Assembly (NCBI RefSeq): GCF_042427615.1
Contig: NZ_JBHMEZ010000001.1
Coordinates: 496,001-560,000, forward strand
Length of the DNA stretch: 64,000 nucleotides
From: Formosa undariae
Lineage (GTDB): Bacteria > Bacteroidota > Bacteroidia > Flavobacteriales > Flavobacteriaceae
Reading direction: 5' to 3'
Numbering within the stretch: position 1 is the first letter of the stretch; each line of letters opens with the position of its first letter. Positions 18,382 to 26,933 of this stretch are shown piece after piece. The position numbers were made by a program, and so were the translations under genes. The notes under the pieces were generated by a model, which saw only the letters and a program-made list of their open reading frames with translations, did not search any database and was not told the DNA's origin.

Positions 18382-20277
18382 ATGAGCGATGCTTTAAAAC
18401 ATGAATGCGGTATAGCACTCATAAGACTTTTAAAACCATTAGAATACTATAAAGAAAAATATGGTACTGCATTTTATGGCGTAAATAAAATGTATCTAAT
18501 GATGGAAAAACAACACAATCGTGGTCAAGATGGTGCTGGTTTTGCAAGTATTAAATTAGACACTCAACCCGGAGAACGCTACATAAGCAGAGTAAGATCT
18601 AATGCTCAACAACCTATTCAAGATATATTCGCTCAAATTAACGAAAGGATTAATCAAGAATTACTAGATAACCCAGAATATAACGACGATGTGGCTCTTC
18701 AAAAAAGACATATTCCGTATATAGGCGAAGTGCTTTTAGGACATGTACGTTACGGAACTTTTGGGAAAAACAGTGTAGAAAGTGTACACCCGTTTTTAAG
18801 ACAAAACAACTGGATGCACAGGAATTTAATTCTTGCTGGTAACTTTAATATGACCAATGTTACCGAGTTATTCGATAACTTAATTCGTATTGGACAACAT
18901 CCAAAAGAAAAAGCAGATACCATTACTATAATGGAGAAAATCGGTCATTTCTTAGACGATGCTGTTGCTAAAAAATACAAGCAATTAAAAGCGGAAGGTT
19001 TATCTAAAACGGAATGCTCTCCTATAATTGCGGAACGCTTAAATGTTGGTAAAATTTTAAAAAGAGCAGCTAAGAATTTCGATGGAGGTTATGCTATGGC
19101 CGGAATGTTAGGTCATGGAGATTCTTTTGTTTTACGTGATCCTGCGGGAATTAGACCAGCGTATTATTACCAAGACGACGAAGTTGTTGTTGTAGCTTCA
19201 GAACGTCCAGTAATTCAAACTGTTTTTAATGTTGATTTCGATCAAGTTAAAGAATTAGATCCGGGTCATGCTATCATTACAAAAAAATCTGGAAAAGTTA
19301 AAATTGAAAAGATTTTAGAACCTACAGAACGTAAAGCATGTTCTTTCGAACGTATTTATTTCTCTAGAGGAAGCGATGCCGAAATCTATCAAGAGCGTAA
19401 AACATTAGGTAAATTATTAATGCCTAAAGTTCTTGAAACGATTAATTACGATACTAAAAATTCAGTTTTCTCTTATATTCCAAATACTGCAGAATCTTCA
19501 TTTTACGGAATGATAGAATCGGTAGAAGATTATTTAAATAAAAGAAAGACCAAAGCTATAATTGAAGGTAAAGATCTATCTGAAGAGCAAGTTACCGATA
19601 TTTTAAAAGAACGTCCTAGAATTGAAAAAATCGCCATTAAAGATGCTAAACTTCGTACATTTATTACAGAAGATAGTAGCCGTGACGATTTAGTAGAACA
19701 CGTTTACGATGTAACTTATGGTGTTATTAAAAATACCGATAACATTGTTATTATAGACGATAGTATTGTTCGTGGAACAACATTAAAGAAAAGTATAATC
19801 AGGATGCTAGATCGTTTACATCCTAAACGTATAGTTGTTGTATCGTCTGCCCCACAAATTCGCTATCCAGATTGTTATGGTATTGATATGGCAAAACTTG
19901 AAGGATTAGTTGCCTTTAGAGCCATGTTAAGCTTACTTGAGGATAATAATAAATATCATTTAGTTGAAGAGGTTTACAATAAATGTAAAGCACAAGTCGA
20001 TTTAAAAGATACGAAAATTCAGAATTTTGTTAAGGATTTATACGATCAGTTCACAGATGATGAAATTTCGACTAAAATAGCAGTGCTAATTTCGGATGAC
20101 ACCATTAATGCTGAAGTACATACTATTTTTCAAAGTGTAGCTAATTTAAATAAAGCATGTCCTAAGAATTTAGGTGACTGGTATTTTACAGGAAACTATC
20201 CAACACCTGGTGGTAACCGTGTCGTAAATAGAGCCTTCATTAACTTTTTCGAAGGTAACAACCAACGTGCATATTAA
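18382..20277 (+). CDS. Amidophosphoribosyltransferase family protein, long form
   Basis: A 631-residue PurF-related protein. The class II glutaminase domain begins at HECGIALIRL with the candidate nucleophile at Cys9, followed by RGQDGAGFASI and the VRYGTFG motif. The phosphoribosyltransferase domain has the PRPP loop NIVIIDDSIVRGTTLKKS. It is about 130 residues longer than ordinary PurF (about 480-510), with extra segments around residues 85-110, 195-215 and 385-420 and an extended C-terminus. Long forms like this occur across Bacteroidota. If the nucleophile is to be N-terminal, eight residues must be removed. It may be the sole PurF or a second paralogue; purN lies nearby. Confidence 0.82.
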   Translation: MSDALKHECGIALIRLLKPLEYYKEKYGTAFYGVNKMYLMMEKQHNRGQDGAGFASIKLDTQPGERYISRVRSNAQQPIQDIFAQINERINQELLDNPEYNDDVALQKRHIPYIGEVLLGHVRYGTFGKNSVESVHPFLRQNNWMHRNLILAGNFNMTNVTELFDNLIRIGQHPKEKADTITIMEKIGHFLDDAVAKKYKQLKAEGLSKTECSPIIAERLNVGKILKRAAKNFDGGYAMAGMLGHGDSFVLRDPAGIRPAYYYQDDEVVVVASERPVIQTVFNVDFDQVKELDPGHAIITKKSGKVKIEKILEPTERKACSFERIYFSRGSDAEIYQERKTLGKLLMPKVLETINYDTKNSVFSYIPNTAESSFYGMIESVEDYLNKRKTKAIIEGKDLSEEQVTDILKERPRIEKIAIKDAKLRTFITEDSSRDDLVEHVYDVTYGVIKNTDNIVIIDDSIVRGTTLKKSIIRMLDRLHPKRIVVVSSAPQIRYPDCYGIDMAKLEGLVAFRAMLSLLEDNNKYHLVEEVYNKCKAQVDLKDTKIQNFVKDLYDQFTDDEISTKIAVLISDDTINAEVHTIFQSVANLNKACPKNLGDWYFTGNYPTPGGNRVVNRAFINFFEGNNQRAY

Positions 20278-20401
20278 AAACAGGATAAAACCTTAATAAT
20301 TAAGCGTTTTATCTCATTTTAAAGTAGTTAATCTAAAAGATTATTTGATACTTTAGAAATACTCTAATTTGGCTGAACCATAACATAAGTAGGTTAAGTT
20401 C

Positions 20402-20416
20402 ATGGTAGATTTGGGG
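20402..20416 (+). repeat. Dispersed intergenic motif, copy 1
   Basis: TGGTAGATTTGGGG (with a preceding A) lies just before the purF-like terminator. Identical 14-base cores recur at 52006-52020 and 52044-52058, also downstream of a plus-strand gene. In all copies a CATAA and a GTT-rich stretch precedes the core. Confidence 0.6.
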
Positions 20417-20420
20417 CAAA

Positions 20421-20452
20421 AAAGGGAGAACTAACGTTCTCCCTTTTTTTTT
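20421..20452 (+). terminator. Terminator of purF-like gene
   Basis: Stem AAAGGGAGAAC / GTTCTCCCTTT with a 4-base loop and a run of nine T. It lies 144 bases after the stop codon, unusually far. Confidence 0.85.
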
Positions 20453-20691
20453 GCAGTATTTTAAAATCTCAGTTCACCTTAATCCACGCTTCACACCTAC
20501 CCTAACCTGAATTTGTTTTCTATAAATAGAACCTTTATAAAATAAGTACTCCTATTAATAAGTATACTATTTTTTTAAAATCAGACTCGTAATTAATCTA
20601 GAACTCTTTTAATGCAGATACTAAAAGGAAGGTCTTTAATTAACAGCGTATATTTTTAAGATTCTTAGTCTAAAGATAAATACATATACCG
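20453..20691. other. Gene-free AT-rich stretch
   Basis: Part of the 562-base gap between the purF-like gene and the first 201-residue paralogue. Apart from the repeat and terminator before it and the promoter block after it, I see no ORF, RNA or repeat here. Confidence 0.6.
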
Positions 20692-20812
20692 GATTAACCC
20701 AAACATATGCAAAATTACCCCAAGACCTTGTTTACATTAATTTAACAGTTAATATAGCACATAAAGGTGCCAATATCGATGTTTTCTAGTAGTTGTAACC
20801 CTCATATATTTG
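20692..20812 (+). promoter_or_regulatory. Conserved upstream block and promoter, paralogue 1
   Basis: Contains GATTAACCCAAACATAT, then the shared element ACAGTTAATATAGCACATAAAG and GTGCCAATATCGATGTTTT (20745-20785), then a -7 box TATATTTG at 20805-20812. Versions of the shared element precede all four paralogues at the same distance from the -7 box, suggesting a common activator or operator. The -7 box is 27 bases from the ATG. Confidence 0.65.
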
Positions 20813-20839
20813 CAGTGTACAACATTAAGAAAAACAATT

Positions 20840-21445
20840 ATGAAAAATATACTTACAATTACAATCTGCTTTTTAGCACTTACTTCAAGTTTTGCATCTA
20901 CTTATAATGATAACTCTTTTTCTAAAAAAGACGACAAAACTAAAATAGAAATTACATTATCATTAAACAATGTAAAAGCTGGTCAGAAATTATCTATTAA
21001 AGATAAAGATGGCGTTATACTGTTCAATACGGTTTTAGTAAAATCAGGAGATTTCAATAACAAATTTGACATTACTGAATTACCAAACGGAACGTACCAT
21101 TTCGAACACGAAAAAGAAATTTACACAACACATATTCCTTTTACTGTTAAATCTGGTGAAGCGACATTCGATACAAAAAACGAAATAAAAATGTACAAGC
21201 CTTTTGTAAGTTTAAAAGACAACCACATTTATTTCTCTAAATTAGAATTAGATAAAGAGAATGTACAATTTAACATCTATTATTTAGGCGCAAATACAGA
21301 TGAATACGCTTTACTACACAGTGAAAACATTTCAGACACTATGAAAATAGAACGTGCATACCGTTTATCTGAAAATAAAAAAGGAGATTATAAAATTATT
21401 ATAAATGCCAACGGACAAAGCTACGTTGAGCACTTCAAAATCTAG
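20840..21445 (+). CDS. Secreted 201-residue protein of unknown family, paralogue 1
   Basis: A 201-residue exported protein that I do not recognise. The signal peptide is about 1-19 (LALTSSFAS). The mature part looks all-beta and is built of two related halves: about 28-95 ends with LPNGTYHFEHEKEIYTTHIPF and about 105-201 ends with KGDYKIIINANGQSYVEHFKI. Each half shares a G-x-Y plus strand pattern, reminiscent of Ig-like or sorting-domain sandwiches. There is no transmembrane segment or lipobox, so it is probably periplasmic or released. The ATG at 20840 is preferred because it follows the promoter by 27 bases and matches the starts of the three paralogues. It has its own promoter and terminator. 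Confidence 0.85.
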   Translation: MKNILTITICFLALTSSFASTYNDNSFSKKDDKTKIEITLSLNNVKAGQKLSIKDKDGVILFNTVLVKSGDFNNKFDITELPNGTYHFEHEKEIYTTHIPFTVKSGEATFDTKNEIKMYKPFVSLKDNHIYFSKLELDKENVQFNIYYLGANTDEYALLHSENISDTMKIERAYRLSENKKGDYKIIINANGQSYVEHFKI

Positions 21446-21500
21446 TTTTTAATATATAGTTAATTTATTATACTATTTTAAATTTAGTTAGTTTGTTTGT

Positions 21501-21532
21501 AAGAGTGGAACTGGTTATTCCACTCTTTTTTT
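21501..21532 (+). terminator. Terminator, paralogue 1
   Basis: Stem AAGAGTGGAA / TTCCACTCTT with a 7-base loop, then a T-run. The same hairpin sequence follows paralogue 2. Confidence 0.85.
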
Positions 21533-21706
21533 ATGCCCTAAAGTTTCCTAAAGCAAATACCTTATATCACTCTATTCTACCTTAGTATATCCTTAACCGT
21601 TTACAGTAAATAATACACCCAGAAGAATCCTCTTAATAAAATTCTCTGTTATAGATTAAACCAACGGCTTGCATGTTATTTTTCAGAAAAGCAAAAACAT
21701 ACACAA

Positions 21707-21827
21707 GATTAACCCAAACATATACTCAATTATCCCATGAGGTTCTTTACATTAATTTAACAGTTAAAATAGCATATAAAGTTGCCAATATTGTTGTTTT
21801 CTAGAAGCTGTAACCCTCATATCTTTG
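21707..21827 (+). promoter_or_regulatory. Conserved upstream block and promoter, paralogue 2
   Basis: GATTAACCCAAACATATAC, then the shared element at 21759-21800 (CAGTTAAAATAGCATATAAA, GTTGCCAATATTGTTGTTTT) and -7 box TATCTTTG at 21820-21827, 27 bases before the ATG. Confidence 0.65.
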
Positions 21828-21854
21828 CAGTGTTAATCGTTAAGAAAAACAATT

Positions 21855-22460
21855 ATGAAAAATATATTAGCACTTACAATCTGCCTTTTAGCACTTACTT
21901 CAAGTTTTGCTTCTACTTATAATACGATATCTTTTTCTGAAAAAGATGACAAAGTTAAAGTAGAAATTATATTGACACTAAACGATGTAAAAGCTGGTCA
22001 GAAATTATCGATTAAAGATCAAGCAGGTGTTTTACTTTTCAATACTGTTTTAGTAAAATCTGGAGCATTCAATAATAAATTTGATATTACTGAATTACCA
22101 AATGGAACTTACCATTTCGAACATGAAAAAGAGACTTATACAACGCACATCCCTTTTAATGTTCATTCTGGTGAAGCTACATTCGATAAGAAAAACGAAA
22201 AAAAGGTTTATAAGCCTTTCGTAAGCCTAAGAAATAATCACATTTACTTCTCTAAATTAGAGTTAAATAAGGAAAATGTAGAGTTTAACATATACTACTC
22301 AAAAGCAAATACAGAGGAATACACTTTATTACATACTGAAAATATTTCAGACACTATAAAAATAGAGCGTGCATACCGTTTATCTGGTAAGGAAGATGGA
22401 AGTTATAAAGTTATTATAAATGCCGACGGACAAAGCTACGTTGAGCACTTTAAAATCTAG
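21855..22460 (+). CDS. Secreted 201-residue protein of unknown family, paralogue 2
   Basis: 201 residues and the closest relative of paralogue 1: most residues are identical, including the signal peptide LALTSSFAS, NDVKAGQKLSIKDQ, ITELPNGTYHFEHEKETYTTH and the C-terminus NADGQSYVEHFKI. Differences cluster in the first 15 mature residues and in the loop at about 140-150. Same two-half beta pattern. Function unknown; the near-identical flanks indicate a recent tandem duplication or gene conversion with copy 1. Confidence 0.85.
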   Translation: MKNILALTICLLALTSSFASTYNTISFSEKDDKVKVEIILTLNDVKAGQKLSIKDQAGVLLFNTVLVKSGAFNNKFDITELPNGTYHFEHEKETYTTHIPFNVHSGEATFDKKNEKKVYKPFVSLRNNHIYFSKLELNKENVEFNIYYSKANTEEYTLLHTENISDTIKIERAYRLSGKEDGSYKVIINADGQSYVEHFKI

Positions 22461-22513
22461 TTTTTAATATATAGTTAATTTATTATACTATTAAATTTAG
22501 TTAGTTTGTTTGT

Positions 22514-22545
22514 AAGAGTGGAACTGGTTATTCCACTCTTTTTTT
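22514..22545 (+). terminator. Terminator, paralogue 2
   Basis: Same hairpin as after paralogue 1: AAGAGTGGAA / TTCCACTCTT followed by T-run. Confidence 0.85.
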
Positions 22546-22556
22546 ATGCCCTAAAG

Positions 22557-22829
22557 TCTGCTAAAAACGACTCCTCTTAAAACCATATTTTCTTTAGACA
22601 CTTCATAAAAATTACAATAAACACTATTCCCAAAAGCATCATCGTTTCTAGATCCTGTTTTTTACTTTTCGAATAATATTATAGTTTCAATAAAACGTAT
22701 ATCTTATTTTGGTATTCTACGAACTGTTTTTTATTCATTACTCCTTCTACTTCCCTGTTATTAGACCTGTAATTGTTTCAGGTTAATTTTTATATAGAAT
22801 AGCATTCAATAAACGAATCAACACTAACT
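22557..22829. other. Gene-free AT-rich stretch
   Basis: 273 bases between the terminator of paralogue 2 and the promoter block of paralogue 3. No ORF, RNA fold or repeat was recognised. Confidence 0.55.
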
Positions 22830-22895
22830 AGTTAAGATAGCACATATAGTTACCAATATCGATGTGCTCCAAACCCTACAATCCTTATATATTTG
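22830..22895 (+). promoter_or_regulatory. Conserved upstream element and promoter, paralogue 3
   Basis: AGTTAAGATAGCACATATAG followed by TTACCAATATCGATGTGCTC (22830-22868), then -7 box TATATTTG at 22888-22895, 26 bases before the ATG. Unlike copies 1, 2 and 4 it lacks the further-upstream CCCAAACATAT segment. Confidence 0.6.
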
Positions 22896-22921
22896 TTTTG
22901 TTAATCGCCAATAAAAGAATT

Positions 22922-23527
22922 ATGAAAAATATAATCATACTCGCAATCTGCTTATTATCAACAACTTCAAGTTTCGCATCGACTTATGGAAACATCACAG
23001 TTTCCAACAAAGACGACAACACAAAAACGCAAATAACATTAACATTAAATGACGTACAACCGGGTCAGGTTCTAAATATAAAAGATAAAGAAGGTATTTT
23101 ACTTTACAATACAATAATTAAAAAATCGGGATCTTTTAGTGGCCTATTTGATATTACTGAATTACCAAATGGCACTTACCATTTCGAACATGAAAATGAA
23201 AATTTCATAAAACATATTCCTTTTACGGTTTCTCTGGGCCAAGTAAATTTTGATCGTGCAAACGAAAAATCGGTATTCAAGCCAATTACGCGCATTAAGA
23301 ACAATCTTATTTACTTATCTAAATTAGATTTAGACAAAAAAAATGTAGTAATCGACATTTATTATACGAGTAACATTGAAAACAAATACCAATTATTACA
23401 TTCTGAAAATATTGAAGACACTGTAAAAATCGAACGTATATATCGTGTATCTAAAGCGCATAAGGGCAACTACAAAATGGTTGTAAATGCCGACGGACAA
23501 AGCTACGTCGAGCACTTTAAAATCTAA
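22922..23527 (+). CDS. Secreted 201-residue protein of unknown family, paralogue 3
   Basis: 201 residues from the ATG at 22922. An in-frame ATG at 22862 would add 20 residues upstream of the signal peptide, but it lies upstream of the -7 box and is rejected. Signal peptide about 1-19 (LSTTSSFAS). The mature protein keeps the family landmarks: GQVLNIKDKEG, FDITELPNGTYHFEHEN and the terminal NADGQSYVEHFKI. It is clearly more diverged from copies 1 and 2 than they are from each other. Function unknown. Confidence 0.85.
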   Translation: MKNIIILAICLLSTTSSFASTYGNITVSNKDDNTKTQITLTLNDVQPGQVLNIKDKEGILLYNTIIKKSGSFSGLFDITELPNGTYHFEHENENFIKHIPFTVSLGQVNFDRANEKSVFKPITRIKNNLIYLSKLDLDKKNVVIDIYYTSNIENKYQLLHSENIEDTVKIERIYRVSKAHKGNYKMVVNADGQSYVEHFKI

Positions 23528-23575
23528 GTTTTCATAGATTAGTAGCAATAACTATTTAAATTTAGTTTAATGATT

Positions 23576-23604
23576 AGGGTGGAAATAAATTTCCACCCTT
23601 TTTT
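23576..23604 (+). terminator. Terminator, paralogue 3
   Basis: Stem AGGGTGGAAA / TTTCCACCCT with a 4-base loop and T-run, preceded by TTAATGATT. A very similar hairpin with the same lead-in follows the second amidohydrolase gene (28257-28284). Confidence 0.85.
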
Positions 23605-23971
23605 ATGTCTTAAAATTTTCAGTTTGGAAAGACCTTAAGTAAACACAGTAATTCCATATAAATTAGGTCTGCACTTCTTCATTCTAAACAACAATCATAG
23701 ATCTGCTCGTAGACAATACTTTTTCAAGTTTAATTAGAAATTTATTCATCAAATAATAAATCTTAATTTAAACGCGCTTTTTTATGCCGAATCCATTTAA
23801 AAATGAATAAAAAAAATTAATTATCAAATACATCTAAAATAGATTAATTATACCTTTAAGCCACTGTATAAAGGTTACTATTACTAGTAATCTCATTACT
23901 ATTTACGTAATCCCTTTCGGTATTAACACTATCGAAAACTCCTAACTACAAAAAACTAAAATGATTTCTAA
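23605..23971. other. Upstream region of the amidohydrolase pair
   Basis: 367 bases without a gene. It holds a perfect 12-base palindrome ATTACTAGTAAT (23880-23891) that could bind a dimeric regulator. A 4-codon mini-ORF (ATG at 23961) has a TGA that overlaps the amidohydrolase ATG. No copy of the paralogue upstream element was found here. Confidence 0.45.
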
Positions 23972-26920
23972 ATGAGACAAAAATTACTATTTGCATTACT
24001 TTTAATTACTGTTAGTAACCTTGTAAATGCACAAGATTACTTTCCAGAAAGTAAAGGTGTTAAATCCAACAATCATAATTACACAGCTTTTATAAATGCT
24101 AAAATTTATGTTACGCCTACCACGGTAATAGAATCTGGAACTTTATTAATTAAAGACGGTAAAATTGTGTCTGCCAAAGCAGGATTAACACTTCCCAAAA
24201 ACACCGTTATTATCGATGCCAAAAATAAAACCATTTATCCTTCCTTTATAGATGTCTATTCAGACTTTGGAGTTTCAATCCCAAGCAGAACAGGAGGCCA
24301 TGGTAGATCTGCACAGTATGACGCCACTAGAGATGGTTTTTATTGGAATGACCATATTATGCCAGAAACAGATGCCGTTGAAACATTTAAATTTGACAAT
24401 AAAAAAGCAACAGAATTGCTTAACGTTGGTTTTGGAGTTGTAAATACCCATTTGCAAGATGGTATTGCACGCGGAACTGGTGTTTTAGTTGCTCTTAATG
24501 AAAATGGCACCAATGCAGATCGTATTTTAAACGACCGTTCTGCACAGTATTTTTCATTCAAAAAAAGCAGTATAAAGAGTCAATCTTACCCGACATCGTT
24601 AATGGGTGCAACAGCTTTATTACGCCAATTTTATCAAGATGCAAATTGGTATGCTAAAGGAAACATAGATAACATAGACCGATCGCTAGAAGCATTAAAC
24701 AACAACAAAAATCTTGTTCAAATATTTGAAGGTGGTAATAAGAGCAATATTGTAAGAGCCGATAAAATTGGAGATGCATTTGGCATTCAATATACCATTC
24801 TTGGAGGTGGAGACGAATATGAAATGGTTTCAGCAATAAAAGCGACTAATGCTAAATTAATTTTGCCACTAAATTTTCCTGACGCCTACGACGTTTCAGA
24901 TCCTTTTAATGAATCAATAGTGTCTTTATCCGATATGCGTTATTGGAATCAGGCACCATCTAACCCTAAAATATTAGAAGAAAATGGTATAATATTCTCA
25001 TTTACTTTAAACGATTTAAAAGAAACAAAAACATTTAAAGCAAAACTTATAGAGGCCGTAGATCGCGGACTTTCTAAAACTAAAGCTTTAGAAGCGTTAA
25101 CAACTATACCTGCTCAAATATTAGGTCAGACTAACAAAATTGGAGCCTTACAAAAAGGCATGGAAGCTAATTTTATAATTACCTCTGGAGATTATTTCGA
25201 TAAGGAAACCATTTTATACGAAAACTGGGTTCAAGGTAAAAAGAACCTTATAAATCAAGCAAACACAACCGATATTAGAGGAGACTATAGCATTACAGCT
25301 AATACGAAAGTCTTCCAATTATCGATTAAAGGTAGTGCCGACAGTCCGAAAGCAACTATAAAACAAGACTCGACAACTTTGAAGTCTAAATTTAATTTTG
25401 AAAACAACTGGTTAACAATGTCTTTTACAGACGAGGCCTCGGACAGCTATAGATTTTCTAGTTTAATTTCATCTAATACAGCATCATTTAACGGAAAAGT
25501 AGTTACAGTAAATGGAACAGCTAATTTTAATGCGAAACAAACAGCTCCGTTTACAGACAAAGAAGACACAGATGAAAACGAAGAACAATCAGCGTTTATT
25601 CCTATCACCTACCCTAATCTAGCATATGGAAATGAAGAACTTCCAAAACAAGAAACTATATTATTTAAAAATGCGACGGTTTGGACTAGTGAGGACCAGG
25701 GAATTTTACCCCATACAGATGTTTTAATTAAGGATGGTAAAATTTCGAAAATAGGTAAAGATCTTTCTGCAGGAAAAGCAAAAGTTATAGATGCTACCGG
25801 CAAACACTTAACGGCTGGTATTATAGACGAACACAGTCATATTGCAGCATTATCTATAAACGAATCTGGCCATAATTCTTCTGCAGAAGTAACTATGGAA
25901 GATGTTGTAGATCCTGACGATATAAGTATCTATTATGCACTTGGAGGAGGCGTTACATCTTTACAATTACTGCATGGTTCGGCAAATCCGATTGGAGGTC
26001 GCTCGGCAATATTAAAATTAAAATGGGGAGAGACTGCAGATAATATGATATACGACAATTCTCCAAAATTTATAAAATTTGCTCTAGGTGAAAATGTGAA
26101 GCAAAGTAACTGGGGCAGCACGAGTAGATTTCCGCAAACACGAATGGGTGTAGAACAAGTATTTATCAATTATTTTCAACGTGCGAAAGAATATGGCGAA
26201 ATTAAAAAAAGCGGAGCGCCTTATCGTTACGATCAGGAAATGGAAACCTTATTAGAGATTCTTAACGGCGAACGTTTTATTAGTTGTCATTCTTATGTGC
26301 AAAGTGAAATTAATATGCTCATGAAGGTTGCCGATAGTTTCGACTTTAAAATAAATACATTCACACATATATTAGAAGGATACAAAGTAGCCGATAAAAT
26401 GGCAGAACATGGTGTTGGAGCAGCCACTTTTAGCGATTGGTGGTCGTATAAATTCGAAGTTAACGACGCGATACCTTATAACGCAGCAATCATGCAACAA
26501 CAAGGTATAACTGTAGCAATTAATAGTGATGATCCCGAAATGATTAGACGATTAAATCAAGAAGCAGGAAAAACTGTAAAATACGGAGGTATGTCTGAAC
26601 TAGAAGCTTGGAAAATGGTTACAATTAACCCTGCAAAATTGCTACATCTAGACGACAGAGTTGGTAGTATTAAAATAGGAAAAGACGCCGATCTTGTACT
26701 TTGGAATGAACATCCTATGTCTATTTATTCGAAAGCAGAAAAAACGATGATAGAAGGTGCTATTTACTTTGATATCGAAAAAGACAAACAACAACGTGAA
26801 AGTATAAAAAAGGAACGTGCTAAGTTAGTTGACTTGATGCTTCAGGATAAATCTAAAGGCAAAAAGACTCAGAAACCATTAGGAAAGAGTAAAGAAGAAA
26901 TGACTTGCGAATCACTTTAA
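23972..26920 (+). CDS. Exported two-domain amidohydrolase-family protein
   Basis: A 982-residue protein with a signal peptide (about 1-20, SNLVNAQ) and two tandem amidohydrolase-fold halves. The C-terminal half (about 560-960) looks catalytic: it has the metal-binding HSH of IIDEHSHIAAL, downstream His residues (SCHSYV, THILEGY) and the terminal Asp in INSDDPEMIRR. It ends with the usual IGSIKIGKDADLVLWNEHP-type sandwich strand. The N-terminal half (about 40-430) has the same scaffold, including a KIGALQKGMEANFIIT strand. At the HxH position it reads YPSFIDVYSD, so it should not bind the metals. These relatives of imidazolonepropionase and isoaspartyl peptidases are often exported in Bacteroidota; the substrate is unknown. 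The next gene starts 13 bases on. Confidence 0.85.
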   Translation: MRQKLLFALLLITVSNLVNAQDYFPESKGVKSNNHNYTAFINAKIYVTPTTVIESGTLLIKDGKIVSAKAGLTLPKNTVIIDAKNKTIYPSFIDVYSDFGVSIPSRTGGHGRSAQYDATRDGFYWNDHIMPETDAVETFKFDNKKATELLNVGFGVVNTHLQDGIARGTGVLVALNENGTNADRILNDRSAQYFSFKKSSIKSQSYPTSLMGATALLRQFYQDANWYAKGNIDNIDRSLEALNNNKNLVQIFEGGNKSNIVRADKIGDAFGIQYTILGGGDEYEMVSAIKATNAKLILPLNFPDAYDVSDPFNESIVSLSDMRYWNQAPSNPKILEENGIIFSFTLNDLKETKTFKAKLIEAVDRGLSKTKALEALTTIPAQILGQTNKIGALQKGMEANFIITSGDYFDKETILYENWVQGKKNLINQANTTDIRGDYSITANTKVFQLSIKGSADSPKATIKQDSTTLKSKFNFENNWLTMSFTDEASDSYRFSSLISSNTASFNGKVVTVNGTANFNAKQTAPFTDKEDTDENEEQSAFIPITYPNLAYGNEELPKQETILFKNATVWTSEDQGILPHTDVLIKDGKISKIGKDLSAGKAKVIDATGKHLTAGIIDEHSHIAALSINESGHNSSAEVTMEDVVDPDDISIYYALGGGVTSLQLLHGSANPIGGRSAILKLKWGETADNMIYDNSPKFIKFALGENVKQSNWGSTSRFPQTRMGVEQVFINYFQRAKEYGEIKKSGAPYRYDQEMETLLEILNGERFISCHSYVQSEINMLMKVADSFDFKINTFTHILEGYKVADKMAEHGVGAATFSDWWSYKFEVNDAIPYNAAIMQQQGITVAINSDDPEMIRRLNQEAGKTVKYGGMSELEAWKMVTINPAKLLHLDDRVGSIKIGKDADLVLWNEHPMSIYSKAEKTMIEGAIYFDIEKDKQQRESIKKERAKLVDLMLQDKSKGKKTQKPLGKSKEEMTCESL

Positions 26921-26933
26921 TAATAAAACGATC

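Larger units (their letters stand above)
20692..21544 (+). repeat. Tandem duplication unit 1 (promoter, gene, 3' region)
   Basis: This unit aligns with 21707-22556 over its whole length: upstream block, coding sequence and an almost identical 3' region differing by a 2-base indel. The offset is about 1015 bases. Confidence 0.75.
21707..22556 (+). repeat. Tandem duplication unit 2
   Basis: Second copy of the unit at 20692-21544, including promoter block, coding region and about 100 bases of near-identical 3' sequence. The 160 bases between the units (21545-21706) hold nothing recognisable. Confidence 0.75.

Noticed and set aside
22862..22921. Upstream in-frame start adding 20 residues to paralogue 3
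   Set aside because: This start precedes the -7 box and would move the signal peptide away from the N-terminus; the other three copies start at the position chosen here.
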